Positions 5,052 through 13,560 of a DNA stretch of 64,000 nt are shown here, piece by piece (the stretch's first letter is position 1; each line of letters opens with the position of its first letter). The notes under the pieces are model-generated. The model was not told where the DNA came from, did not search any database, and worked only from the letters and a program-made list of their open reading frames with translations. A program made the position numbers and the translations under genes. The DNA comes from Bacteroidales bacterium MB20-C3-3 (GTDB taxonomy: Bacteria > Bacteroidota > Bacteroidia > Bacteroidales > UBA932): assembly GCA_035609245.1 (NCBI GenBank), contig CP141202.1, positions 1,674,001 through 1,738,000 on the forward strand, written 5' to 3'.

Positions 5052-7642
5052 ATCTAAGACTTATCAGTTTGATTCTTTTTTCGTTTACCGGGTTTCAACT
5101 CATAGCACAGACCCGGATAACAGGATTGGTTAAAGAATCCTCCGGAATGTATGTTGCAGATATATATGTTATTGCCGGTGAGCCAGGTTCAGAAATAGTG
5201 AGTGCCTATTCTGTCACCGGAGATGACGGCAGGTTTGTTATAAAACTTTCTTCAGAACTTGATTCTATTTTGATAAGAACATCAAAGATAGGTTATGCTG
5301 AGACAAAAATGTTGCTTGCAAATAAAAATCAGGAAATAGAACTTATTGTGTCGCCGCAGACAACCAACTTGAGGGAAATCGTTATAAGACCGGAGGCTGT
5401 GAAGAGACGGGGAGATACTCTGGACTTCTATGTGCAGCGTTTTGCTTCTGTCCAGGACCGGAGTATAGGAGATGTTATAAGAAAGTTGCCGGGAATTGAA
5501 GTCCGGCCCTCCGGACACATTCTTTATCAGGGAAAGGCAATAAATGAATTTATGGTTGAGAATCTTGATCTTATGGGGGGAAAGTATGGTGGAATTGTTA
5601 ATAACCTTTCATATGATGATGTTGCAACTGTTCAAATACTAGAAAACCATGAGCCTATAAGAGCTAAAAAAGAAATAAGCGACTCTGATCAGGCTGCCAT
5701 TAATCTTAAACTTAAAGAGGGATCTAAGAACAAGTACCTTAGATCTTTTTCCCTTGGAACCGGCCTCTATCCTATACTATGGAACAATGAGGCTTCTATT
5801 ATGCAGTTTGCGCTCAAAAAACAGACAAATATAGTATATAAAGGAAATAATTCCGGGGAGAACATTGATGGTGAGCTTACTCAGTTTTATGGTAATAGAG
5901 GGGAGAGGCGAGGAGCTGGAGTGTTGGGTATCCCCGGTTCAATTCCTCCTATCAGTAATAGTCGGAGATATCTCTATAATAATGCTCACTTAATAAGTAT
6001 AAACAGACTTTATTCAATTAGCGGATATGCAACATTGAGAGTTCAGGGTGACTACCTCTCAGATATGCAAAAACAATCTTCCTCGTTAAATACCTCATAT
6101 GTTATTGGTAAAGACTCGATGTTCCTGGTGTCAGAAAAAAACAGATACAGGCAAAGTCTTAATAAGGCTAGTCTTTCAGCGACCTATAACCATAACTCTC
6201 CATCCTTCTTTATTAATAATACAATAAAGGGTATTGCCGAATGGAGAGGTGTCAGCGGAGTAACGACAAATATAAGTGAGAGGCAACAGAGTATTGATTT
6301 TAAGAATCTAACACTTCTTAACAATTTTAACCTATTTAAAGTTATAAAAAAGAATAGGTTAGAAATCAAAAGTTCAATTGTTATAGGTAACAAAAACGAG
6401 GATTTTACCATAGAAAACGGTATAAACAATGTTAACTATAGCCAGAGTCTAAAACAGAGCAGTATTTATACTGTTAATGAAGTTGTTTACGGTGGTGGAA
6501 AAAATGGATTAAATTATACATTTACTGCCGGAGTTGATTTTAAGAGTACGGGAATTGAGTCACTTCTAAGTATTGACATGGAGACGGCAGATACTCTTTT
6601 AAATAATTTCAGATTATCTGATTTCGCTGCCTATCTATCTCCAAATTTTACATACAGAACAGGGACTTTTTTCTTTAATTTTACATTGCCTCTCATTTAT
6701 AATAACAGGGAGAAGAGAGAAAAAATCAAAGAGTATGATAATTCATTCTACTCAAACCCTACATTAGGGATTAGATATGCAAATCTCACAAACAGGTTTG
6801 GTCTTAGCCTTAACCTCTCACGCAACCATAACAAAGCCGAAGCAGGTTTGCTAAATAGAGGGTATGTACTTGTAAATTACAGAACTTTGACAAAAGGAGG
6901 CTACATTAATCAAGAAGATTTGACCTCAAGTGCGTATCTAAGTCTCAATATAAACAGAGCTGAAAAACTGTCGAGTACCTATGCGAGTATTGTGCTTTCT
7001 GAGAGGAGATCAAGCTATCTAATTGTTGCAGACTTTAATCAGATGCTAATGTACCGGTATCTTATCCCGGCTCCGGTTAAAAGCCTTTCATTCTCATCTA
7101 TGATAACATGGTCAAAGGGTTTTGATTTTTTTCTCAGGAAGATACAGTTATCCCCATCCTATACCATGATTGAAAGCAGACAGATACAGGGAGGTAAAGA
7201 CATTAATAATATATCTTCAACTCTCTCTGCCAGTTTGAATCTGGATTTAAGATTATGGGAAGAGTCAGATGTAAGGTATTATCTGGGGTGGGCAAATAGC
7301 TTCTCAAAGAGTAAATCGGCTGAAAAGGAGATTGCCTCCGGAACAATAAATTCTTTATCACAATCACTAAGTTTTCAATCCGTAATAATAAATAACCTCT
7401 CGTTTAAGGCATTTCTGGAACACAGAAAGTTGTTCAACGATAATAATATAGTTCCATCAACTTTTTTCATTGATGGAGACATTATCTTTAAGTCTAGAAG
7501 AGCAGAGTATTCCGTGTCTCTTTTGAATATATTAAACACTAAAGAGTATGCAATCAAATACCTTTCAGGCTTCTCAAACTCAGAAAATCTCTACTATTTA
7601 AGGCCTAGAAGCATAATGTTCACTGTTCGTTTCCGGCTTTAG
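5048..7642 (+). CDS. TonB-receptor-like outer-membrane protein of the GLPGLI cassette
   Basis: The 864-residue protein has a signal peptide, a CarboxypepD_reg-like domain (about 22-105, RITGLVKESSG to VSPQTTNLREIVI), a plug-like segment (about 110-210, with VIRKLPGIEVRPSG, MVENLDLMGGKYGG and NNLSYDDVATVQILENHEP) and a long beta-barrel region ending in MFTVRFRL. The plug-to-barrel layout resembles TonB-dependent transporters, but no convincing TonB box is visible. Such proteins often follow GLPGLI genes in Bacteroidota. The ATG overlaps the GLPGLI stop, so both are made together. The likely role is outer-membrane passage or binding of the small peptide or another ligand. The stop is followed by a hairpin at 7649. 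Confidence 0.88.
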   Translation: MNLRLISLILFSFTGFQLIAQTRITGLVKESSGMYVADIYVIAGEPGSEIVSAYSVTGDDGRFVIKLSSELDSILIRTSKIGYAETKMLLANKNQEIELIVSPQTTNLREIVIRPEAVKRRGDTLDFYVQRFASVQDRSIGDVIRKLPGIEVRPSGHILYQGKAINEFMVENLDLMGGKYGGIVNNLSYDDVATVQILENHEPIRAKKEISDSDQAAINLKLKEGSKNKYLRSFSLGTGLYPILWNNEASIMQFALKKQTNIVYKGNNSGENIDGELTQFYGNRGERRGAGVLGIPGSIPPISNSRRYLYNNAHLISINRLYSISGYATLRVQGDYLSDMQKQSSSLNTSYVIGKDSMFLVSEKNRYRQSLNKASLSATYNHNSPSFFINNTIKGIAEWRGVSGVTTNISERQQSIDFKNLTLLNNFNLFKVIKKNRLEIKSSIVIGNKNEDFTIENGINNVNYSQSLKQSSIYTVNEVVYGGGKNGLNYTFTAGVDFKSTGIESLLSIDMETADTLLNNFRLSDFAAYLSPNFTYRTGTFFFNFTLPLIYNNREKREKIKEYDNSFYSNPTLGIRYANLTNRFGLSLNLSRNHNKAEAGLLNRGYVLVNYRTLTKGGYINQEDLTSSAYLSLNINRAEKLSSTYASIVLSERRSSYLIVADFNQMLMYRYLIPAPVKSLSFSSMITWSKGFDFFLRKIQLSPSYTMIESRQIQGGKDINNISSTLSASLNLDLRLWEESDVRYYLGWANSFSKSKSAEKEIASGTINSLSQSLSFQSVIINNLSFKAFLEHRKLFNDNNIVPSTFFIDGDIIFKSRRAEYSVSLLNILNTKEYAIKYLSGFSNSENLYYLRPRSIMFTVRFRL

Positions 7643-7648
7643 CCGCAT

Positions 7649-7673
7649 ACTCCCCCTCCCGTGGAGGGGGAGT
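7649..7673 (+). terminator. GC-rich hairpin after receptor gene
   Basis: An 11-bp perfect stem (ACTCCCCCTCC with GGAGGGGGAGT, loop CGT) lies seven bases after the receptor stop. No T-run follows, so it may act as a weak terminator or protect the mRNA end. Confidence 0.5.
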
Positions 7674-7688
7674 GAATAAAAAGCCAGC

Positions 7689-7718
7689 AAAAAAAAGGGA
7701 GTGAACATGTTCACTCCC
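7689..7718 (-). terminator. Intrinsic terminator of the rpsL-rpsG-fusA-rpsJ-tRNA unit
   Basis: A perfect 22-base palindrome (7697-7718, centre ACATGT) is followed on the minus strand by eight U residues (7696-7689). It lies four bases beyond the tRNA-Met 3' end, so it closes this transcription unit. Confidence 0.88.
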
Positions 7719-7721
7719 GTG

Positions 7722-7796
7722 TGGGCCCAGCTGGGCTTGAACCAGCGACCCCCTGATTATGAGTCAGGTGCTACTAACCAACTGAGCTATGGGCCC
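7722..7796 (-). tRNA. tRNA-Met (CAT anticodon; Ile2 not excluded)
   Basis: Read on the minus strand it folds as a cloverleaf: acceptor GGGCCCA with TGGGCCC, anticodon stem CCTGA/TCAGG with loop CTCATAA, T-arm GCTGG-TTCAAGC-CCAGC, discriminator A. CCA is not encoded. The D-arm (GCTC...TAGC) has a C-T mismatch and a loop one base longer than usual, giving 75 nt. Elongator tRNA-Met and the lysidine-modified tRNA-Ile share the CAT anticodon; I cannot separate them by eye. A -7 box (TATTTTTG, complement of 7808-7815) suggests its own promoter in addition to read-through from rpsJ. Confidence 0.9.
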
Positions 7797-7868
7797 CAAA
7801 AGGACTGCAAAAATAATAAAAATCCTGAAACTCCTAGTATTTATTGCAGTCTTTATTGTGTAAAATCA

Positions 7869-8174
7869 TCAAACCTTGATTTCAACCTCTACTCCGCTTG
7901 GAAGCTCAAGCTTCATCAGAGCATCTACCGTTTTAGGTGTAGAGCTGTAGATATCCAGCAGGCGGCGGAAAGAGTTTAGCTCAAACTGTTCGCGGGCTTT
8001 TTTGTTAACGAATGTAGAGCGGTTCACGGTAAAAATCTTCTTATCTGTAGGAAGAGGAATAGGACCACTTACAATTGCGCCTGTAGCCTTCACGGTTTTT
8101 ACAATCTTATCTGCCGATTTGTCAACCAGCATATGATCGTAAGATTTCAGCTTTATTCTTATTTTTTGGCTCAT
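7869..8174 (-). CDS. rpsJ: 30S ribosomal protein S10
   Basis: The 101-residue product matches S10 along its length ([14 protein letters not shown] at the start, [17 protein letters not shown] in the middle, a C-terminal GVEVEIKV). S10 sits in the head of the 30S subunit and also serves in NusB-dependent antitermination. It follows fusA by 32 bases as the last protein gene of a str-type operon. In most bacteria rplC comes next, but here a tRNA and terminator follow, and rplC lies about 31 kb away on the other strand. The family and start are certain. Confidence 0.98.
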   Translation of the reverse strand: MSQKIRIKLKSYDHMLVDKSADKIVKTVKATGAIVSGPIPLPTDKKIFTVNRSTFVNKKAREQFELNSFRRLLDIYSSTPKTVDALMKLELPSGVEVEIKV

Positions 8175-8206
8175 TTCTGTTATATATTAACCAATTTATA
8201 ATTCTG

Positions 8207-10327
8207 TTATTCGTCTGTATCGTCGTCAAACTTCTTGCCGCCTGCCTTTTCAATAACCTCTTTTGCAAGAGATGCAGGTAGCTCGGTGTAGTGCGAGAAC
8301 TCCATAGTACTTGTTGCTCTTCCGGATGAGAGGGTGCGAAGAACTGTTACATAGCCAAATTGCTCTGAAAGAGGAACTTTAGCTTTTACAATTCTGGCAT
8401 TTCCCTTCGAGTCCATATTGGTGATCTGTCCCCTGCGCTTGTTAAGGTCGCCGATTACATCTCCCATATAGTCTTCCGGTGTAACAACCTCAAGTGACAT
8501 GATAGGCTCCATAATATAAGGATTTGCTTTAGGACAGGACTTACGGAAAGCTTGTCTTGCACAAATCTCAAATGAGAGCGAATCTGAGTCAACAGGGTGG
8601 AAAGATCCATCTTTCAGTACAACTTTAATTGCAGGAACCTCATATCCGGCCAGTACACCATTTGACATTGCCGCTTTGAATCCCTTCTCAACGGATGGTA
8701 TGTACTCTCTAGGTATGTTACCTCCCTTAACCTCGTCAATAAACTGAAGTCCGGTTACGCCTTCGTCAGCAGGTCCAATCTCAAATACAATATCTGCAAA
8801 TTTACCTCTGCCTCCGGTCTGCTTCTTAAATACCTCCCTGTGAGATACAGCAGAGCGAATTGTCTCCTTGTAGTTCACCTGAGGTGCTCCCTGATTGATC
8901 TCAACATTGAATTCTCTTCTGAGACGGTCAACAATGATCTCCAGGTGAAGCTCACCCATTCCGCTGATAACGGTTTGTCCGGTATCGTGATCTGTTTTAA
9001 CTGTAAATGTAGGGTCTTCCTCTGAAAGCTTGCCAAGAGCAAGTCCCAGTTTGTCAAGATCCTTCTGAGTCTTGGGCTCTACGGCCAGACCAATTACAGG
9101 ATCAGGGAAAGACATTGACTCAAGTACTATAGGGCGATTTTCAACGCAAACGGTATCACCTGTGCGAAGATCCTTGAAACCTACAGCTGCGCAAATATCA
9201 CCCGCTTCAACAAACTCAATAGAGTTCTGTTTGTTTGAGTGCATCTGATAAAGTCTTGCAACACGCTCTTTTTTATCAGAACGAGTGTTCAGGATATAAG
9301 AGCCGGCATCCAGTTTACCTGAATAAGCTCTTATAAAGGCTAACCTCCCCACATATGGATCGGTTGCAATTTTAAAGACTAGTCCGCAGAATGGTTCGGT
9401 AATATTTGGTTTGCGAATCTCCTCATTTCCTGTTTCAGGATTGATACCCTTAATGGCATCAATATCCATGGGAGATGGAAGATAGCGCATGATGGCATCA
9501 AGGAGAAACTGAACCCCTTTGTTTTTGAAAGAGGAGCCGCAGAGCGTAGGGACAACAGCCATATTAATAGTTGCTTTCCTGAGTGCTTCAACAATCTCAT
9601 CTTCAGAAATAGAATTAGGATCCTCGAAAAACTTCTCAAGAAGTGCATCGTTGAACTCTGCTACTGACTCAACAAGTTTTCCTCTCCACTCGTCAACCTC
9701 TGCAACCATCGAGGCAGGAACCTCTTTGATCTCGTAGTTAACAAGCTCTTTGCTATCTGAGTTATAATAATATGCTTTATTGGAAATAAGGTCAATAATA
9801 CCTTCAAATTTCTCTTCCGCTCCAATAGGGAGAACAATAGGGACAGCGTGAGCACCAAGCTTGTCGTTCATCTCTTCGATAACGGCAAGGAAGTCTGCAC
9901 CTACACGGTCCATCTTGTTTACATAAGCGAGTTTGGGAACTTTGTACTTATCGGCCTGACGCCATACTGTCTCAGATTGTGGCTGAACCCGGCCAACTGC
10001 ACAAAAAGTTGCAACTGTCCCGTCCAGAACTCTGAGTGAACGCTCCACCTCCACAGTAAAGTCTACGTGGCCGGGAGTGTCAATAAGGTTAATCTGATAC
10101 TGATTTCCGTTATAGTTCCAAAAAGCTGTAGTTGCAGCAGAGGTAATTGTTATTCCTCTCTCCTGCTCCTGAACCATCCAGTCCATTGTTGCGGCACCTT
10201 CGTGAACTTCACCTAACTTATGGGTTTTACCCGTATAGTACAGGATTCGTTCAGAAGTAGTAGTCTTACCGGCATCAATGTGTGCCATGATGCCGATATT
10301 TCTTGTGTATTTTAAATCTCTTGCCAT
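8207..10327 (-). CDS. fusA: Elongation factor G
   Basis: The 706-residue GTPase drives translocation of tRNA and mRNA on the ribosome. The G1 motif [14 protein letters not shown] (about 17-30), G3 DTPGHVDF (about 87) and G4 NKMDR (about 141) are intact, followed by domains II to V in normal order and the domain IV signature [19 protein letters not shown]. Length is normal for EF-G. It lies between rpsG (18-base gap) and rpsJ, as in other str operons. EF-G2-type paralogues are usually more divergent; the operon position supports the housekeeping form. Confidence 0.98.
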   Translation of the reverse strand: MARDLKYTRNIGIMAHIDAGKTTTSERILYYTGKTHKLGEVHEGAATMDWMVQEQERGITITSAATTAFWNYNGNQYQINLIDTPGHVDFTVEVERSLRVLDGTVATFCAVGRVQPQSETVWRQADKYKVPKLAYVNKMDRVGADFLAVIEEMNDKLGAHAVPIVLPIGAEEKFEGIIDLISNKAYYYNSDSKELVNYEIKEVPASMVAEVDEWRGKLVESVAEFNDALLEKFFEDPNSISEDEIVEALRKATINMAVVPTLCGSSFKNKGVQFLLDAIMRYLPSPMDIDAIKGINPETGNEEIRKPNITEPFCGLVFKIATDPYVGRLAFIRAYSGKLDAGSYILNTRSDKKERVARLYQMHSNKQNSIEFVEAGDICAAVGFKDLRTGDTVCVENRPIVLESMSFPDPVIGLAVEPKTQKDLDKLGLALGKLSEEDPTFTVKTDHDTGQTVISGMGELHLEIIVDRLRREFNVEINQGAPQVNYKETIRSAVSHREVFKKQTGGRGKFADIVFEIGPADEGVTGLQFIDEVKGGNIPREYIPSVEKGFKAAMSNGVLAGYEVPAIKVVLKDGSFHPVDSDSLSFEICARQAFRKSCPKANPYIMEPIMSLEVVTPEDYMGDVIGDLNKRRGQITNMDSKGNARIVKAKVPLSEQFGYVTVLRTLSSGRATSTMEFSHYTELPASLAKEVIEKAGGKKFDDDTDE

Positions 10328-10345
10328 CTATTCTTTCTAATCTCT

Positions 10346-10822
10346 CTAAAAACGGAAGTGTGCAAATGCCTTGTTGGCCTCAGCCATTTTATGCATATCC
10401 TCTTTTCTTTTATAAGCACCACCTTCGTTGTTGTAAGCGGCTAGCACCTCAGCAGCCAGCTTCTCGGCCATTGAATGAGCAGAGCGTTTGCGTGAGTAAA
10501 GAATCATATTCTTGATTGAGAGCGAAATCTTCCTTTCAGGACGCACCTCTGTTGGAACCTGGAAGTTTGCACCACCCACTCTTCGGCTCTTCACCTCAAC
10601 TTGTGGAGTAATGTTCTCTAATGCTCTTTTCCAGATTTCCAGCGGAGCCTTGTCAGAATCTTTCATCTTCTCGCCAATGATATCCATAGCATCATAGAAA
10701 ATGCTATAGGCAATACTCTTCTTCCCCTGGTACATTAGGTTATTCACGAATTGTGTCACCAACACGTCGTGAAACTTGGGATCAGGAAGCAGAATCCTCT
10801 TTTTAGGCTTCGTTTTTCTCAT
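10346..10822 (-). CDS. rpsG: 30S ribosomal protein S7
   Basis: The 158-residue protein is recognisable from [22 protein letters not shown] and from the 16S-binding, basic C-terminal half ([38 protein letters not shown] split over the end). S7 nucleates 30S head assembly and lines the E site. It is co-transcribed after rpsL (25-base gap) and before fusA. In other bacteria S7 represses its own operon; no such leader site could be identified here. Confidence 0.98.
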   Translation of the reverse strand: MRKTKPKKRILLPDPKFHDVLVTQFVNNLMYQGKKSIAYSIFYDAMDIIGEKMKDSDKAPLEIWKRALENITPQVEVKSRRVGGANFQVPTEVRPERKISLSIKNMILYSRKRSAHSMAEKLAAEVLAAYNNEGGAYKRKEDMHKMAEANKAFAHFRF

Positions 10823-10847
10823 TTGTTTCTCTTAATAATTTTTAGTT

Positions 10848-11249
10848 TTACTTTTTCTTAGCCGGAGCTGCTGCACCTTTTTTAGGTCTCTTAGCACCGT
10901 AGAGCGAACGCCCTTGTTTGCGCCCCTCAACACCAGCTGTGTCAAGAGCACCACGAAGAATGTGGTAGCGTACGCCCGGAAGGTCTTTTACACGACCGCC
11001 GCGAACGAGCACGATAGAGTGCTCCTGGAGGTTGTGACCTTCTCCCGGGATGTATGCGTTGACCTCCTTCTGGTTTGTCAAGCGAACACGGGCAACTTTT
11101 CGCATAGCCGAGTTAGGTTTCTTAGGTGTAGTAGTGTAAACACGCACACAAACACCACGCCTTTGAGGGCATGAGTCAAGCGCTCTTGATTTACTTTGCT
11201 CCACCAGAACCGTACGACCCTTGCGTACTAATTGTTGAATTGTTGGCAT
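10848..11249 (-). CDS. rpsL: 30S ribosomal protein S12
   Basis: The 133-residue protein is the decoding-centre protein S12. [19 protein letters not shown] and [13 protein letters not shown] are intact; the lysines whose change gives streptomycin resistance in other bacteria (K43 and the K in RVKDLPG) are wild type. The C-terminus carries a small alanine/lysine-rich tail ([11 protein letters not shown]). It is the first gene of the operon and has a clear promoter at 11301-11331. Confidence 0.98.
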   Translation of the reverse strand: MPTIQQLVRKGRTVLVEQSKSRALDSCPQRRGVCVRVYTTTPKKPNSAMRKVARVRLTNQKEVNAYIPGEGHNLQEHSIVLVRGGRVKDLPGVRYHILRGALDTAGVEGRKQGRSLYGAKRPKKGAAAPAKKK

Positions 11250-11300
11250 AATTAATTGTTAATCTTTACTTTATGTAATTACGTTATATAAAACGGGTTG

Positions 11301-11331
11301 CAAAGATACGCTTTCTTTTCCTAACTACAAA
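11301..11331 (-). promoter_or_regulatory. Promoter of the rpsL operon
   Basis: Minus strand: TTTG (complement of 11328-11331), 19-base spacer, TATCTTTG (complement of 11301-11308). This is a perfect match to the Bacteroidota consensus. The start would be near 11294, giving a leader of about 45 nt before rpsL. Confidence 0.85.
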
Positions 11332-11365
11332 CAACTTATTAACATTTTTAGAGTAAAAAAAGGGT

Positions 11366-11373
11366 TATATTTG
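11366..11373 (+). promoter_or_regulatory. -7 box of the ornithine aminotransferase gene
   Basis: TATATTTG matches the TAnnTTTG consensus and lies 22 bases before the start codon. No clean TTTG is seen 19 bases upstream. Confidence 0.55.
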
Positions 11374-11395
11374 CTAGATAAACAATTATCAAGCT

Positions 11396-12625
11396 ATGAA
11401 AATTTCACAAAAATCTGCTGCCTACATCGCGCAGGAGGAGAAGTACGGAGCTCATAACTACCATCCGCTGGAGGTGGTACTCTCCAGAGGAGAAGGTCCC
11501 TTTGTGTGGGATGTAGACGGAAAGCGTTATTATGACTTTTTATCGGCTTATTCAGCTGTAAATCAAGGTCACTGCCATCCTAAAATTGTTGGAGCCTTAA
11601 AAGATCAGGCAGAAAAAATTTGTCTTACATCAAGAGCCTTTTTTAATGACTGCCTTGGACCATATGAAGAGTATATTCATAATTACTTTGGATATGACAA
11701 AGTATTGCCAATGAACTCAGGTGCAGAGGCAGTTGAGACTGCACTGAAACTTGCAAGAAGGTGGGGGTATGTAAAAAAGGGAATTGCAGACAATCAGGCA
11801 TTAATAGTAGGATGTGAAGGAAATTTTCACGGGAGGACAATCAGTATTGTATCACTATCTACAGATCCGGATTCATATTCTCAGTATGGTCCTTATACTC
11901 CGGGACTGATTAAAATTCCATACAACAATGTTGCTGCGCTGGAGGAGGTACTGGAGAAAAATTCAAAAAATATTGCCGCTTTTATGCTTGAACCTATACA
12001 GGGAGAGGCAGGAGTATTTGTACCGGATGAGGGATATCTAAAAAAATGTTTTGATCTGTGTAAGAAACATAATGTTCTTTTTATTGCCGATGAGGTGCAG
12101 ACAGGTATTGCCAGAACAGGGAAAATGCTTTGTTGTGACCATGAAGGCATCAGACCTGATATGGTAATTCTGGGTAAGGCAATTTCCGGAGGAGTTCTTC
12201 CGGTATCGGCTGTACTTGCTGATGACGAAATAATGCTGACAATTAAACCAGGAGAGCACGGATCTACATTTGGCGGTTTCCCGCTGGCTTGTCGCGTTGC
12301 AATGGCAGCACTGGAAGTGGTAAAAGAGGAGAATCTGGTGGAGAGAGCAGAATATCTTGGCAAAATATTCAGAGAGGAGATGTGCAGAGTTGATTCACCT
12401 TTCATTGAACTTGTAAGAGGTAAAGGTTTGCTCAATGCCATAGTTATCAGGCCTCATGACGGAAAAGAGGCTATGGATGTCTGCAAGAAGATGGCCGAGA
12501 AGGGGGTAATTGCCAAGCCTACCCACAGACATATAATCCGGTTTGCACCTCCGCTTGTAATATCAGAGGAGCAGCTCAGGGATGCAATAAAAATAATTAT
12601 CTCTTCAATTAAGGAACTGGAATAA
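11396..12625 (+). CDS. rocD: Ornithine--oxo-acid aminotransferase
   Basis: This 409-residue PLP enzyme moves the delta-amino group of ornithine to 2-oxoglutarate, giving glutamate semialdehyde. Class III aminotransferase marks are present: [19 protein letters not shown] (cofactor binding, about 104-122), [14 protein letters not shown] (aspartate contacting the PLP ring) and [15 protein letters not shown] with the Schiff-base lysine, followed by [15 protein letters not shown]. The start [21 protein letters not shown] is typical of OAT rather than acetylornithine aminotransferase. The next gene, a citrulline hydrolase, begins five bases after its stop, so both act in arginine/ornithine breakdown. 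Confidence 0.95.
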   Translation: MKISQKSAAYIAQEEKYGAHNYHPLEVVLSRGEGPFVWDVDGKRYYDFLSAYSAVNQGHCHPKIVGALKDQAEKICLTSRAFFNDCLGPYEEYIHNYFGYDKVLPMNSGAEAVETALKLARRWGYVKKGIADNQALIVGCEGNFHGRTISIVSLSTDPDSYSQYGPYTPGLIKIPYNNVAALEEVLEKNSKNIAAFMLEPIQGEAGVFVPDEGYLKKCFDLCKKHNVLFIADEVQTGIARTGKMLCCDHEGIRPDMVILGKAISGGVLPVSAVLADDEIMLTIKPGEHGSTFGGFPLACRVAMAALEVVKEENLVERAEYLGKIFREEMCRVDSPFIELVRGKGLLNAIVIRPHDGKEAMDVCKKMAEKGVIAKPTHRHIIRFAPPLVISEEQLRDAIKIIISSIKELE

Positions 12626-12630
12626 TATTT

Positions 12631-13548
12631 ATGTATATGCAATCTACTTCCAAGGTCCTTATGGTAAGACCAGTAAGGTTTGGTTTTAACGAACAGACGG
12701 CCGGAAACAACTCTTTTCAGAAGAGGGGTTATGAGCTGAGTGCCCAGGATATGGCTCTGGAAGAGTTTGACAATTTTGTCTCACTCCTCAGGGCAAACAA
12801 TGTGGAGGTTGTGGTAGTGGAGGATACCCCTGAGCCACATACTCCCGACTCAATATTTCCTAATAACTGGTTCTCCACTCATGCCTCCGGAGAGCTTGTA
12901 CTGTACCCAATGTGTGCTCCAAACAGAAGGCTTGAGAGGAAGGAGAGCGTTTTAAATGTGATTAAAGAGATAGGAGAGAGGGGGAAGATGAGACGAATAG
13001 TTGATCTGACCCACTGGGAGAGTGAGAATTTATTTCTTGAGGGTACAGGAAGTCTTATTTTTGACAGAAAAAACAGGATTGTATTTGCTTGCAGGTCGCC
13101 AAGATGTGATATAGCTGTACTTGAAGATTTGTGTGAAAAGCTTGATTACGAATTTTTGGATTTTGGAGCATATGACAGAGATGGCAAGCCAATTTATCAC
13201 ACTAATGTAATGATGTGTGTTGGCGATAAATTTGTCGTAGCTTGTCTTGATTCGATAAAAAACATTGATGAAAGGACTGAGTTTATATCTTTTGTAGAAG
13301 ATTGTGACAAAGAGCTGATTGAAATTTCAATTGATCAGATGGAACAATTTGCCGGAAATATGCTTCAGCTTAGGAGTACAGGCGGGGAACCACTATTGAT
13401 TATGTCTGCGACAGCCAAAAGAGCACTAACTACAGACCAGCTTGAGAGTCTTATGTCATACTGCAAGATTATTTCTCCTGAACTAGAGTCAATTGAAACT
13501 AACGGAGGGGGCTCTGCTCGCTGTATGCTTGCAGAAATATTCTTTTAG
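12631..13548 (+). CDS. ctlX: Citrulline hydrolase CtlX-type (amidinotransferase superfamily)
   Basis: The 305-residue protein is a guanidino-group-modifying enzyme related to arginine deiminase. Core residues are visible: SIFPNNWFSTH (about 85-95, substrate carboxylate region), LFLEGTGSLIFD, the catalytic His in IYHTNVMMCVGD (about 190) and the catalytic Cys in NGGGSARCMLAEIF near the C-terminus. CtlX members convert citrulline to ornithine with release of ammonia and CO2. Its place directly after rocD fits exactly: its product would be the substrate of rocD. A dimethylargininase-like activity cannot be excluded from sequence alone. An ATG two codons downstream (12637) is an alternative start. 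Confidence 0.85.
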   Translation: MYMQSTSKVLMVRPVRFGFNEQTAGNNSFQKRGYELSAQDMALEEFDNFVSLLRANNVEVVVVEDTPEPHTPDSIFPNNWFSTHASGELVLYPMCAPNRRLERKESVLNVIKEIGERGKMRRIVDLTHWESENLFLEGTGSLIFDRKNRIVFACRSPRCDIAVLEDLCEKLDYEFLDFGAYDRDGKPIYHTNVMMCVGDKFVVACLDSIKNIDERTEFISFVEDCDKELIEISIDQMEQFAGNMLQLRSTGGEPLLIMSATAKRALTTDQLESLMSYCKIISPELESIETNGGGSARCMLAEIFF

Positions 13549-13560
13549 ATATTATTAAGA

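Larger units (their letters stand above)
3692..5190. repeat. Peptide-GLPGLI cassette, copy 2 (intact)
   Basis: Second copy of the segment at 652-3600. The leader (3741-3984) differs from copy 1 at about three positions in 245, one of them a single-T deletion just before the start codon. Divergence islands are 4081-4216 (mature peptide and spacer) and 4443-4616 (GLPGLI residues 70-127). Downstream the copy continues into a complete receptor gene. Confidence 0.93.

Noticed and set aside
10848-11249. Streptomycin-resistance changes in rpsL
   Set aside because: K43 and the lysine of RVKDLPG are wild type.
11893-12441. A 182-codon minus-strand frame opposite rocD
   Set aside because: It is the antisense shadow of a conserved enzyme gene with serine/proline-rich nonsense composition.
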